This document shows positions 8,763 to 18,087 of a DNA stretch of 64,000 nt, one piece after another (within the stretch, counting starts at the first letter, position 1; every line of letters starts with the position of its first letter). The position numbers and the translations under genes are program-made. The stretch is from assembly GCF_022484265.1 (NCBI RefSeq), contig NZ_JAKVLR010000001.1:434001-498000 (forward strand). The letters are read 5' to 3'. The notes beneath the pieces were generated by a model, which made no database searches, was not told where the DNA came from, and saw only the letters and a list, made by a program, of their open reading frames with translations. Source of the stretch: Companilactobacillus sp. (GTDB taxonomy: Bacteria; Bacillota; Bacilli; Lactobacillales; Lactobacillaceae).

Positions 8763-8782
8763 ATAAATTTATTAATTATTGA

Positions 8783-10552
8783 TTAAAGTGAACGTGAAGC
8801 ACCTTTGTATACAACACCACGTCTTGAGTCAACAGTAACTGTTTCGCCATTTGTGATGATTGATGTAGCATCTTTAGCACCAACAACTACAGGTAATCCC
8901 ATAGCAATACCAACAACAGCAGCATGTGAAGTTAAACCACCGTTTTCAACAACAACGGCACTAGCTTTTTCAAGAGCTGGTAGGTAATCTTTGTCAGTTG
9001 TTTCTGTAACAAGGATGTCGCCTTCGTTAACGTTTTCGTTAGCTTCTTTAGCATTGTGAGCAACTACTGTCTTACCAACAACAGCTTCTTCACCAACACC
9101 TTGTCCTTTGACCAATTGTGAACCGATCAATTGAACCTTCATTACGTTTGTTGCACCACTTTCACCAACTGGTACACCGGCAACGATAAGGATCAAGTCT
9201 CCTTCTTTAGCAAAGCCAAGTTCTTGAGCTTTCTTAGAAGCAAGATCGAACATTTCATCAGTGTTTTCTGGTCTTTCAGCAACGATAGGATCTACACCCC
9301 AGTTAACTGTTAAACCACGTTGTGTCTTTTCATCGAATGTGATTGCCAAAATATCAGCACTTGGACGATATTTTGAAATCATACGAGCTGTGTAACCTGA
9401 AGCAGTTGCAGTAACAATTGTGCTGATGTTTAATTCTTCAGCAGTTCTAACAACTGATTCACCGATTGATTCTGTAACGTTTGAACCCTTGTATTCTTCG
9501 AAACGTTGGATAGCAAGTTGGTTCTTCTTGTCAAGTTGCTTTTCTGTACGTTCGTCGATGTTAGCCATTGCAGCAACAGCTTCAACAGGATAATCACCGT
9601 TAGCACTTTCACCAGAAAGCATAGTTGCATCTGTACCATCAAGAACAGAGTTAGCAACATCAGTAACTTCGGCACGTGTAGGACGTGGGTTTTCTTGCAT
9701 TGAGTCAAGCATTTGTGTAGCTGTAATAACTGGCTTGCCAAGTGCGTTACACTTCTTGATCAAGTCTTTTTGAACGAATGGTACGTTTTCAAATGGAATT
9801 TCAACACCCATGTCACCACGAGCAATCATTAAACCATCAGATACTTGCAAGATTGAATCGATGTTGTCGATACCTTCTTGTGATTCGATCTTAGGGAAGA
9901 TTTGTACATATTCGCAGTGTTTTTCTTCAAGAATTTCACGAATATCAAGAACATCTTGAGCCTTACGAACGAAGGAAGCTGAGATAAAGTTGATTCCGTT
10001 GTCGCAACCGAAACGAATATCTGAAGCATCTTTTTCAGTGATACCAGGTAGACGGATTTCAACACCAGGAGCGTTAACACCTTTTCTTGAACCGATCATA
10101 CCTTCGTTTTGTACTTCTGTAACTAATTCACGATGTTCGTCATCTTTTTCAGTGATCTTCAAGTCAACAAGACCATCATCGATCAATACGTGACCACCAA
10201 CATGTGTATCATCATATAGACCAGGATATGTAACAGCAATTTTTTGTGGATTACCAGTTAATGAGTCGTCCATTGAGATACGGATAACGTCACCAATTTT
10301 TGCTTCGAACTTGCCACCCTCTTGAGGTGTTGTACGAATTTCAGCACCCTTAGTATCAAGAACGATACCAACAGTCTTGCCAGTGATCTTTTCAGCTTCG
10401 TGAACCATCTTCATACGTGAAAGATGTTCTTCATGGTCACCATGAGAGAAGTTGAAACGGAAGATGTTTGCTCCGGCTTCGATCAATTTTGTGATTGTTT
10501 CTACATCATTACTTGCAGGGCCAAGTGTACTTACAATTTTAGTTCTTTTCAT
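8783..10552 (-). CDS. pyk: Pyruvate kinase
   Basis: This glycolytic enzyme transfers phosphate from phosphoenolpyruvate to ADP. The 589-aa protein has the catalytic barrel with IFPKIESQEG (about residue 218) and ITATQMLDSM, then the allosteric domain. The extra C-terminal domain of about 110 residues carries GGLTSHAAVVG, the PEP-utiliser swivel motif of Bacillus and Lactobacillus enzymes. That extension explains why it is longer than the roughly 470-aa forms. It lies 41 bp after pfkA and very likely shares its transcript. Confidence 0.97.
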   Translation of the reverse strand: MKRTKIVSTLGPASNDVETITKLIEAGANIFRFNFSHGDHEEHLSRMKMVHEAEKITGKTVGIVLDTKGAEIRTTPQEGGKFEAKIGDVIRISMDDSLTGNPQKIAVTYPGLYDDTHVGGHVLIDDGLVDLKITEKDDEHRELVTEVQNEGMIGSRKGVNAPGVEIRLPGITEKDASDIRFGCDNGINFISASFVRKAQDVLDIREILEEKHCEYVQIFPKIESQEGIDNIDSILQVSDGLMIARGDMGVEIPFENVPFVQKDLIKKCNALGKPVITATQMLDSMQENPRPTRAEVTDVANSVLDGTDATMLSGESANGDYPVEAVAAMANIDERTEKQLDKKNQLAIQRFEEYKGSNVTESIGESVVRTAEELNISTIVTATASGYTARMISKYRPSADILAITFDEKTQRGLTVNWGVDPIVAERPENTDEMFDLASKKAQELGFAKEGDLILIVAGVPVGESGATNVMKVQLIGSQLVKGQGVGEEAVVGKTVVAHNAKEANENVNEGDILVTETTDKDYLPALEKASAVVVENGGLTSHAAVVGIAMGLPVVVGAKDATSIITNGETVTVDSRRGVVYKGASRSL

Positions 10553-10593
10553 TAGAATCCTCTTTCCAATTTTTTTATCTGTTACTAGATCTA

Positions 10594-11553
10594 CTATCTA
10601 CTCAATGATTTGTTCAAATCATAGAGATCAATATCTGGTTTGTGCTTTCCATCGAATAAATCAAGCATATTGTGATATGTCAACTTGTTATCTTCGATAC
10701 CAATAGCAACTCCACCCTTGCCTTCTTCAAGAAGGTCAACGGCATAAGCACCCATCTTACTTGCTAAAACACGATCTCTGGCAGTTGGTGAACCACCACG
10801 TTGAACGTGTCCTAGAACTGTGGCACGAGCTTGGAAGTCTCCATATTGATTAAGTTTATCCATAAACTCATCAGCATGCATAACACCTTCAGCCAAGACA
10901 ACTAGCATATGCTTCTTGCCTTTTTCACGGCCACGTTTGATACGATCAGCAATTTCTGCGATGTCGAATTCACGTTCAGGAACAACGATCTCTTCAGCAC
11001 CACCAGCAACACCAGACCATAAGGCGATGTCACCTGCGCCACGTCCCATAACTTCGATAACGAAAGTTCTTTCATGAGATGTAGCAGTATCTCTGATTTT
11101 ATCGATTGATTCGATAACAGTTGATACAGCTGTATCGAAACCAATTGTAAAGTCAGTGTATGGAATATCGTTATCGATCGTACCTGGAAGACCGACAGCG
11201 TTATATCCATGTTCTGTTAGACGCAAAGCACCGTGATATGAACCATCACCACCGATGACAACTAATGCATCAATTCCAAATTTTTTAAGTTGTTCGATAC
11301 CCTTTAATTGACCTTCTTCTTTAGCAAACTCTGGATATCTTGCTGAATACAAGAAAGTTCCACCGCGTTGAATACGATCAGATACATCTGATGCAGTTAA
11401 TGGGAAAATATCACCCGCAACTAGACCAGCGTAGCCATAATTGATACCAAACACTTCAAGACCCTTGTCTAGGGCTCTACGTGTGACTGCTCTAATAGCA
11501 GCGTTCATGCCAGGGGCGTCTCCACCACTGGTCAATATACCAATACGCTTCAT
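10594..11553 (-). CDS. pfkA: ATP-dependent 6-phosphofructokinase
   Basis: This enzyme commits fructose-6-phosphate to glycolysis. The 319-aa length is standard for bacterial Pfk. The ATP site GGDAPGMNAAIRA lies at residues 10-22, the catalytic TIDNDIPYTDFTIGFDTA block at about 125, and the effector and substrate segment EVMGRGAGDIALW at about 162. It is the first gene of the pfkA-pyk pair, downstream of dnaE as in many lactic acid bacteria. A cre-like palindrome about 80 bp upstream suggests CcpA control. Confidence 0.97.
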   Translation of the reverse strand: MKRIGILTSGGDAPGMNAAIRAVTRRALDKGLEVFGINYGYAGLVAGDIFPLTASDVSDRIQRGGTFLYSARYPEFAKEEGQLKGIEQLKKFGIDALVVIGGDGSYHGALRLTEHGYNAVGLPGTIDNDIPYTDFTIGFDTAVSTVIESIDKIRDTATSHERTFVIEVMGRGAGDIALWSGVAGGAEEIVVPEREFDIAEIADRIKRGREKGKKHMLVVLAEGVMHADEFMDKLNQYGDFQARATVLGHVQRGGSPTARDRVLASKMGAYAVDLLEEGKGGVAIGIEDNKLTYHNMLDLFDGKHKPDIDLYDLNKSLSR

Positions 11554-11631
11554 TTATTCACACTCCAAATTTATTTGTTTCTAAAACAAAACCTTATAAA
11601 ATATAACATTTTTTTCACATTCTTTGTAGGT

Positions 11632-11646
11632 TTGAAAACGTTTTAA
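11632..11646. promoter_or_regulatory. cre-like palindrome upstream of pfkA
   Basis: TTGAAAACGTTTTAA is nearly palindromic around CG and misses the CcpA consensus at one fixed position on either strand. It lies just upstream of the likely pfkA promoter, which fits CcpA activation of glycolytic operons known in lactic acid bacteria. Confidence 0.55.
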
Positions 11647-11653
11647 TCACAAA

Positions 11654-14600
11654 TTAGTTACCTTTTTTTAGAAAAACGTTCTTTTCACCCAAAAATGTTT
11701 CCAATTTTAGTTTAATAGCTTTGTCATATTTAATCCAACGATTTTGCTTGAGAAGTACAGATTGTTTATCAGATTCTCGATAAACGATGACTGGCATGTC
11801 GCCGTGAGAAGATTCGACTAAATCGTATAATTCAGTCAACTTATCAGGTTTATCGAGATATTTAGGGACTTTCAAGTACAAAACATCTTTTGGCAAACGA
11901 ACCATATATTGCTGCGGATCATTGATTCGATCAGCTATTACCTCAAGATCGCCACGCATTCCAGTATTTGGCTTTCCGACAATGACTAAGATCTTTCCTT
12001 CTAACGGCTCTGATTGAATCTTTTTGTAAAGTCTTGGAAAAATCGTGATTGAGATACTGCCCGTTTCATCTTCGGCAGTCGCAAATGCCATTTGCTCACC
12101 CTTCTTCGTTCGAATCACTCGCATCGACTTGATCAGACCAAGCAAATTGACATTTCTTCCTTGATAATCACTTAGATGACTAATTTTGACCGTGTCTAAA
12201 TTCAATAATTTATTGCGGTATTTTTCAACCGGGTGTCCCGAAATATAAATACCCAAAAATTCCTTTTCTTGATTGAGCTTTTCAGTCAGCGAATAATCGT
12301 CGACTTGATGTTTCTTAGGCTCCAAGGTATCAAACAAGGAGATATTATTGCCAGCCAGCTGCATACTCTCGACCAAGTCACGAATATCCAGCAGCATTTC
12401 CTTACGATTACGATTGAATTGATCAAACCCACCAGTTAATACCAAGGGTTCAATATAATCGCTTTTGACAAATCGAGGGTCGATCCGCTGTAAAAAGTTG
12501 ATTGGACTAATGAACTGTCCGCGTTGGCTTCTTTCATTAACGATCGACTGAGAAAAATCTCGTCTCATCCCTTTAATACTGAGAAATCCAAATCTGATCG
12601 AGTCCTTTCCAACTTTGAAGTTGTATGTACTCTGATTAATATCAACATTCAAGATCTTGATTCCTCGATCTTTGGCAGCCTGAACATAATTTGCCGTCTT
12701 AGTTTCATTATTCAAATTTGAATTCATCAAGCAAGTAAAGAAGATATTTGGATAATGAACTTTAATATATGCTAGCCAAAATGCAATCATCGAGTATGCA
12801 ACTGAATGCGACTTATTAAATCCATAATTACCAAATGTCTCAATATAGTCGTAAACATTTTCGGCTGCCTGACGATCGTGGCCAAGTTTGACAGCACCAT
12901 CGACAAACTTCTTGTGGTTAGCATTCATCAAGTCTTCATTCTTTTTACTAATTGCACGACGTAACAAATCAGCATCTGCCAGTGAGAATCCAGCCATCTC
13001 AGAAGAAGCTTGCATGACTTGTTCTTGATAAACTAAAACTCCATAAGTCGGTTTTAAGATTTTCTCCAATGAAGAATCTGGATACTCGACCGGTTCATCC
13101 CCATGCTTACGTTTGATGAAAGTATCAATATTTTGCATCGGACCTGGACGATACAGGGCATTAGTTGCCACCACATCGTTAAAATGAGTCGGTTTAAGAC
13201 GTCTTAATACACTCTTGATACCATCAGATTCAAATTGGAAAACGCCGTCAGTATCGCCCTTTTGGAACAATTCCAGAGTTTCTCGATCATCAAGTGGTAT
13301 TTGTTCAGGGTGGAATTGCTGACCTGTTTGTTCTGATATCAATCTGATGGAATTATCGAGTATCGTTAAGTTCCTTAATCCTAAAAAGTCCATTTTCAAA
13401 AGTCCGAGACTTTCGACGTTATTTTTAGTCTGTTGAGTCAAGTTGATCCCATCGTCTTCCAACTGAACAGCCACGATGTCCGTCATTGGCGACTTACTTA
13501 AAACAATTCCGGCTGCATGGGTCGAATAATGTCTGGGAATACCCTCGATCCTCTGAGCCACTTTAAAAATCAATTTATTCTCTTCAGAGTCATTCGTGAT
13601 CGATCTTAAGGTCTCCGATTGATCCAGCGATTCTTTCAACGAAATATTCAGTTGTTTAGGAATCGCCTCTGACCAGCGAGACATTTGGAATTGGTTTTGA
13701 CCAAACGTTCTGGCGATATCCCTTAAAGCCATCTTTGCGGCTAAAGTCCCAAAGGTAATGATCTGGGCCATGTGATCGGCACCATACTTATCGTGCATGT
13801 ATTGGACCATCTCATCCCGCCGGTCATCAGGCAAGTCTAAATCGATATCAGGCATGTTAACCCGTTGAGGATTTAAAAATCTTTCAAACAATAAATCATA
13901 TTTAATTGGATCAACTTGAGTTATCCCCAAGGTATAGGCAACTAACGAGCCAGCTGCTGAACCACGTCCTGGACCAGTTTTAATTCCAGATTCATGCGCA
14001 TGTTTGATCACATCCCAAACGATCAAAAAATAATCGGAAAAGCCCATTTCTTCAATTACGCCCAGTTCGTATTTCAAACGCTTTTGATATTTTTCAGAGA
14101 CTTGTCCATTTAATCGTTTTGACAAACCTCTGACCGTCAGACTCATTAAAAATTGAGCAGATGTTGTGCCAGCGGGCGTTTTGAATTCTGGCAATTCCGT
14201 CGACTTAAACTCAATTTTGACATTGCACCGCTGTGCGATCGAGTCTGCAGTTTTGACTGTTTCGATCATATCGACATTACTAAATTCAGCATCCATTTCT
14301 TCTGCAGAACGTAAATAAAATTCGCCATTTTCAACTACGTCGTCCAAACTTTCAAATTTATTTCCAGTTCGGATATTGTTCAAAACTTGATAAGCTAGAT
14401 GGTCATCTTGCTTTAAATATCTAATATCGCTCAATGCAACCATAGGAATTTCGGTTTCATCACTGATTTTTTTAATCCGACGAACGTTGTTGATTTGTTG
14501 TCCGAACAATCCTACGCCCAGATAAAGCGAATGAGGATCACTATTTTGTCCAATAATCTGACAATAACTGACGTATTCATTGATGGCTAATACTTCTGAA

Positions 14601-14980
14601 TTTTGTGCAGGCGTAATAATGAACAGATCATGCAAAAAATCTGCGATGACTGAAAACTCAACTGGATCTTCGCTAGACATGATCCGGGAAGAAATCTTGA
14701 TCAAGTTGTGATAGCCAACATCGGACTTAGCCAATAATATAAGCGGGTAAACATTTTGAGTATCAGTTACACCTAAAGTATTAATTGTTAAACCAATAAT
14801 TGGTTTTATACCGGCATTTTGACAATATTTATAAAAGTCGATCGAACCATATAAATTATTATTATCAGTCAAAGCCAATGAACTATAACCCATCTGCTTA
14901 GCCGAATCTATCAATTCGGGCAATTTTATGGGACTTTGCAATAAACTATAGCTACTCGTTATTTGTAATTGTGTTTGCAA
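11654..14980 (-). CDS. dnaE: DNA polymerase III alpha subunit, DnaE type
   Basis: This replicative polymerase works alongside PolC in Firmicutes and is probably used for lagging-strand primer extension. The 1108-aa protein has an N-terminal PHP domain. The polymerase palm follows, with GPGRGSAAGSLVAYTLG (about residue 340) and the catalytic PDIDLDLPDDRR (about 378), and then an OB-fold near residue 970. The start is TTG with AAGGGGG seven bases upstream. The usual HxH opening of the PHP domain is replaced by ITSS, so that site is probably not a working phosphatase or exonuclease. It lies directly upstream of pfkA but is separated from it by a likely promoter. Confidence 0.96.
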   Translation of the reverse strand: MQTQLQITSSYSLLQSPIKLPELIDSAKQMGYSSLALTDNNNLYGSIDFYKYCQNAGIKPIIGLTINTLGVTDTQNVYPLILLAKSDVGYHNLIKISSRIMSSEDPVEFSVIADFLHDLFIITPAQNSEVLAINEYVSYCQIIGQNSDPHSLYLGVGLFGQQINNVRRIKKISDETEIPMVALSDIRYLKQDDHLAYQVLNNIRTGNKFESLDDVVENGEFYLRSAEEMDAEFSNVDMIETVKTADSIAQRCNVKIEFKSTELPEFKTPAGTTSAQFLMSLTVRGLSKRLNGQVSEKYQKRLKYELGVIEEMGFSDYFLIVWDVIKHAHESGIKTGPGRGSAAGSLVAYTLGITQVDPIKYDLLFERFLNPQRVNMPDIDLDLPDDRRDEMVQYMHDKYGADHMAQIITFGTLAAKMALRDIARTFGQNQFQMSRWSEAIPKQLNISLKESLDQSETLRSITNDSEENKLIFKVAQRIEGIPRHYSTHAAGIVLSKSPMTDIVAVQLEDDGINLTQQTKNNVESLGLLKMDFLGLRNLTILDNSIRLISEQTGQQFHPEQIPLDDRETLELFQKGDTDGVFQFESDGIKSVLRRLKPTHFNDVVATNALYRPGPMQNIDTFIKRKHGDEPVEYPDSSLEKILKPTYGVLVYQEQVMQASSEMAGFSLADADLLRRAISKKNEDLMNANHKKFVDGAVKLGHDRQAAENVYDYIETFGNYGFNKSHSVAYSMIAFWLAYIKVHYPNIFFTCLMNSNLNNETKTANYVQAAKDRGIKILNVDINQSTYNFKVGKDSIRFGFLSIKGMRRDFSQSIVNERSQRGQFISPINFLQRIDPRFVKSDYIEPLVLTGGFDQFNRNRKEMLLDIRDLVESMQLAGNNISLFDTLEPKKHQVDDYSLTEKLNQEKEFLGIYISGHPVEKYRNKLLNLDTVKISHLSDYQGRNVNLLGLIKSMRVIRTKKGEQMAFATAEDETGSISITIFPRLYKKIQSEPLEGKILVIVGKPNTGMRGDLEVIADRINDPQQYMVRLPKDVLYLKVPKYLDKPDKLTELYDLVESSHGDMPVIVYRESDKQSVLLKQNRWIKYDKAIKLKLETFLGEKNVFLKKGN

Positions 14981-15082
14981 TCGTAAGCCCCCTTCGGTTA
15001 AAATTATAACAAAATTGATTCAAACTTTATTGGTGAAAGACTTAATTTATGTTAAACTACACAAGAAAGTGAGATGGAAATA

Positions 15083-15274
15083 ATGAGATATGTTGCTGTA
15101 TTTTTTTGGGCAATCGTTTTAGGACAAGTTGCTGGATTTATTGGTGGTGCTCTTAACCAACAAACCTATAATTTCCAAATGACATTAATTGTTTCAATAA
15201 TTTTTGCCTTTATTTTCAGTTTTATTCCATTGATGTTAAAAGATAAAAATAGTACTAAGAAAAAAGACGCTTAA
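15083..15274 (+). CDS. DUF2929 (YjzD-like) small membrane protein
   Basis: This 63-aa protein has two hydrophobic segments (about residues 3-22 and 32-52) and a charged KDKNSTKKKD tail, as in the DUF2929/YjzD family. Its function is unknown. The start at 15083 is preferred because GAGATGG is correctly spaced there; an upstream ATG at 15074 overlaps that site. It is divergent from dnaE and ends inside its own terminator. Confidence 0.7.
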   Translation: MRYVAVFFWAIVLGQVAGFIGGALNQQTYNFQMTLIVSIIFAFIFSFIPLMLKDKNSTKKKDA

Positions 15275-15290
15275 TCGCGCCTTTTTTTGT
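15257..15290 (+). terminator. Terminator overlapping the DUF2929 stop codon
   Basis: An A-rich arm and GACGC pair with GCGCC and a T-run, with the TAA stop of the gene sitting in the loop. The compact arrangement leaves only about 20 bp before the next start. Confidence 0.6.
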
Positions 15291-15309
15291 TGCTCAGGAG
15301 AATTTATAA

Positions 15310-15696
15310 ATGAAAATTTCAAAGCTTGACCATCTTGTTTTGACCGTGCAAGACATTGATGCTACTTGTCACTTTTACGGTGATATCTTAGGAATGGATG
15401 TCATTACTTTTGACAACGATCGTCGAGCATTGCGCTTTGGGGATCAAAAAATCAACTTGCATCTCAAAGGACACGAATTTGAACCTAAGGCAGAACATCC
15501 AACCTTAGGATCAGCAGATTTTTGCCTGATCAGTTCAACTAAACTAGATTTAATTATTGACGAACTGAATTCGCATCGAATACCAATCGTACAGGGACCC
15601 ATTGACAAGCATGGTGCGCTAGGTCCAATGACATCAATCTATGTCCGCGACCCAGATAAAAACCTCGTTGAGATCTCAAATTATCAAAATACGTAA
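15310..15696 (+). CDS. VOC-family (glyoxalase-like) protein
   Basis: This 128-aa protein has two beta-alpha-beta-beta-beta modules typical of vicinal-oxygen-chelate enzymes. The possible metal ligands are His8 in KLDHLVLTVQD, the Glu/His in the middle and Glu near the end of DPDKNLVEIS. The substrate is unknown; glyoxalase I, fosfomycin-resistance and ring-cleavage proteins share this fold. A clear CAGGAG precedes the ATG. It ends where hairpin repeat copy B begins. Confidence 0.8.
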   Translation: MKISKLDHLVLTVQDIDATCHFYGDILGMDVITFDNDRRALRFGDQKINLHLKGHEFEPKAEHPTLGSADFCLISSTKLDLIIDELNSHRIPIVQGPIDKHGALGPMTSIYVRDPDKNLVEISNYQNT

Positions 15697-15862
15697 AGAG
15701 GTTGTGACATAACTTCTATTTTCTACAAATATGCGGCATAAACGTGCGACAAAACATAGCTCCTTCCGCTTAATTTCAAAGAGCCCCTAATTCAAAATGC
15801 GAATTAGGGGCTCTTTGAAATTAATGCTCGGGAGCTGACCATGTTTTGTCCCACTCTCTTTT
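15697..15862 (+). repeat. Long-hairpin dispersed repeat, copy B
   Basis: This element of about 165 bp is bounded by imperfect inverted ends: TGTGACATAAC on the left and the complement of TGGGACAAAAC on the right, both next to AAAGAG. Its interior folds as one long hairpin with apex CCTAATTCAAAATGCGAATT. The left flank is about 90 per cent identical to copy A at the start of the window, in the opposite orientation. It lies between convergent genes and its T-rich right end could also terminate transcription. Confidence 0.7.
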
Positions 15863-15871
15863 TTGACAGAA

Positions 15872-16600
15872 CTATTTCGTAATATAAATGTAGATTCCAT
15901 TTGTCGCTAAATTGATATTGTAATGAATTCCATTGGAACTGATCTGTTTCATATTGGAACTATTGCCATCTTTAGCGTTCTTCAATTGCTTGTTAAGATT
16001 TTTTAAGACTGATTTACTGTCAGCACCGATCAGCGATGACATCGAATAAAGACTAGTCTCAAAATCCTTCATTCCATTTTTGGATTTCATATTCGACAAC
16101 GAGCTATATACTGAAATACCCATCAAGTATGATCCTTGCACATTAAAGTGGAATACAGTCCCATTAGGACGTGTATATTTAAAGATTCCATCCTGAGCCA
16201 CTAATGGTATTTGATCTGTGGGACTACCAGAACTCAAGGCATAATAGTTATACTCCTGAGCAAGCGAAGTATAGTCAGCAATTGGTTTAGCTGACCGGAT
16301 AGTAATTATTTTAGTAACTTGCTGCTGACCGTCGCTTGCAGTGATCTTGATATCTTGCTCAGAACTAGATACTGGCACTGAGAAGGCAAAATGGCCATCG
16401 TTCATTTTGACGGTATGCTGTTTGCCGTCAAGTCCATATGTCAATTTGCTAGCCTTGGTTGCCTTTCCTTTGACAACTGCCACTAATCCTGAAGGCGAAT
16501 AACTATTGCTTGTGGTATGAATTGCCAGATCAGAACAGCCACTTAGAACTATGAAAAAAATTGGAACTAACAAAATTAGAAAGTACTTTAATTTTTTCAT
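15872..16600 (-). CDS. Secreted lipoprotein, function unknown
   Basis: The 242-aa protein starts with a lipoprotein signal peptide: KK, a hydrophobic core, then the lipobox LSGC with the lipidated Cys at residue 22. After it comes an Ig-like or bacterial-repeat segment (about 35-105, with ITASDGQQQVTKIITIRSA). A second domain at about residues 110-242 I do not recognise. It should be anchored on the outer face of the membrane. No operon partner is visible: repeat copy B lies downstream, and rpmF upstream has its own terminator. Confidence 0.75.
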   Translation of the reverse strand: MKKLKYFLILLVPIFFIVLSGCSDLAIHTTSNSYSPSGLVAVVKGKATKASKLTYGLDGKQHTVKMNDGHFAFSVPVSSSEQDIKITASDGQQQVTKIITIRSAKPIADYTSLAQEYNYYALSSGSPTDQIPLVAQDGIFKYTRPNGTVFHFNVQGSYLMGISVYSSLSNMKSKNGMKDFETSLYSMSSLIGADSKSVLKNLNKQLKNAKDGNSSNMKQISSNGIHYNINLATNGIYIYITK

Positions 16601-16620
16601 CAGAATTCCCCATTTTATAC

Positions 16621-16656
16621 AAAAAAAGCCAAGCCATTTACGACTTGACTTATTTT
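16621..16656 (-). terminator. rpmF terminator
   Basis: An imperfect stem (AAGTCAAG with CTTGGCTT on the minus strand) is followed by a T-run, directly after the rpmF stop. Confidence 0.7.
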
Positions 16657-16658
16657 AA

Positions 16659-16847
16659 TTAAGCTTCTTGATCGTTTTTAACGTCAACTACTTTTTCACC
16701 CTTGTACATACCTGATGGTGAAACGTGGTGGCTTAAACGATATTCACCTGTAGCAACATCAAATTGCATGTTAGGTGTGTTCAATTTAATATGTCCACGT
16801 CTTTGACGTTTTCTTTGTTTAGATGTCTTTCTCTTTGGAACAGCCAT
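16659..16847 (-). CDS. rpmF: 50S ribosomal protein L32
   Basis: This 62-aa protein opens with MAVPKRKTSKQRKRQRRGH, the basic L32 N-terminus that binds 23S rRNA. The four zinc-binding cysteines of the usual CxxC form are absent (residues 24-50 contain none), so this is the zinc-independent C-minus type. It is monocistronic, with an AAGGAG-type site upstream and a terminator downstream. Confidence 0.95.
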   Translation of the reverse strand: MAVPKRKTSKQRKRQRRGHIKLNTPNMQFDVATGEYRLSHHVSPSGMYKGEKVVDVKNDQEA

Positions 16848-16935
16848 ATGTAAAAACTCCTTTATATTTATATTACTTAATCAAATCTAACGTTTAATAT
16901 AATACTATCATAATACCTTGACGGCAAGCAAAAAT

Positions 16936-17262
16936 CTAATTTTGTTTGTTTTTTGTTTCGTTTTTCTTTAATGCATCAGCAATTTGATTGTCGCCAGAGA
17001 TCTTCACGTTAGATAATTCTTTTTTTGCGGAACGAGATAATTTCTTCTCATCTTTGTCTTTTGAACCAGTATTGGCAAGCAACACTGTGATCAAAGCCCC
17101 TAAGATCAATGTCACAATGATCAAGACGATCAGTGGCAATTTGATATGTGTAAATCCGAAACTAATCGTAACTGGATTAACGTTTAAGATTGCAAAAATC
17201 ACTACGATCAACGCAATGATCAAACCTATAACGAATCTCCATTGTCTTTTTTTATTATCCAT
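16936..17262 (-). CDS. LapA-domain small membrane protein
   Basis: This 108-aa protein has two transmembrane helices (about residues 10-30 and 42-66) and a long charged cytoplasmic tail rich in Lys and Asp, which fits the LapA/DUF1049 family. Its role in Gram-positive bacteria is not established. ATG at 17262 is chosen over an in-frame TTG two codons earlier because AGGGGATT is better placed for it. It follows the SDR gene by 12 bp and is probably co-transcribed. Confidence 0.72.
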   Translation of the reverse strand: MDNKKRQWRFVIGLIIALIVVIFAILNVNPVTISFGFTHIKLPLIVLIIVTLILGALITVLLANTGSKDKDEKKLSRSAKKELSNVKISGDNQIADALKKNETKNKQN

Positions 17263-17274
17263 AATCAAAATCCC

Positions 17275-18072
17275 CTATTTTCGATTTCCAAACGTTCCTG
17301 CTAAATAGTCTCCCACACTTGGAGCCATTTTGTAAAGAATGCTTGCAAGTTCCATATATCTTGGTCGATTGATCTCACGCTTTTTTCGGTTGAAAGAATT
17401 GACAATTTCTATCGCCAACTTATTTGGATCAAGAACAAAATTCTTCACAGATTGAAGATAAGTACCACTGTGATCAGCCACTTCAAAAAAGTTTGTATCC
17501 ACGGGACCAGGATTGACTGTAGTCACCCAGACGTTAAGTGGATTTAATTCCAATCGTAAACCATCTGAAAAGCCAATAACGGCTGCCTTGCTTGCGGCAT
17601 ATGCTGCTGACTTAGGCGTGGCAATTTTACCTGCCATCGAACCGACATTGAAAATATGACCATGTCCTGCAGCCACCATCTGTTTGGCAACTAATCTAGT
17701 CATCAACATCAGTCCTAAAACATTCACTTGAAACATTTTTTCAACTGTGTCGAAATCCGTATCCAAGTAATTAGAGAAATCTCCAAATCCAGCCGCATTA
17801 ACTAGAACGTCAACGGTAGCAAAGTTATCTTCTATAGTTTCCACGCCATCAACGATAGCTTTAGGATCGGCCATGTCGATCGATAAATATTCATGATTAG
17901 AGTATTCGCTACCGACTTCGATACACTCTTGTTTGACGCCAGCCAGCTTGTCGCTATTTCTTGCAACTAAGATCAAGTTTGCTCCTGCTTGGGCGGCATT
18001 AATGGCAACCATACGTCCAATTCCAGATGACGCACCTGTAACTAAGACCGTTTGATCTAACAAATTGACCAT
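17275..18072 (-). CDS. Short-chain dehydrogenase/reductase
   Basis: This 265-aa classical SDR enzyme has the NAD(P) motif TGASSGIGR at residues 13-21, NAAG in the central sheet, the catalytic Ser in GSMAG and YAASK with catalytic Tyr and Lys near 160. It then has PGPVDTNFF as in the DltE/YqjQ-like group. The substrate is unknown. It sits in a likely transcript rnz-SDR-LapA on the minus strand, 15 bp after rnz. Confidence 0.88.
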   Translation of the reverse strand: MVNLLDQTVLVTGASSGIGRMVAINAAQAGANLILVARNSDKLAGVKQECIEVGSEYSNHEYLSIDMADPKAIVDGVETIEDNFATVDVLVNAAGFGDFSNYLDTDFDTVEKMFQVNVLGLMLMTRLVAKQMVAAGHGHIFNVGSMAGKIATPKSAAYAASKAAVIGFSDGLRLELNPLNVWVTTVNPGPVDTNFFEVADHSGTYLQSVKNFVLDPNKLAIEIVNSFNRKKREINRPRYMELASILYKMAPSVGDYLAGTFGNRK

Positions 18073-18087
18073 GACAATTCCCCTTTT

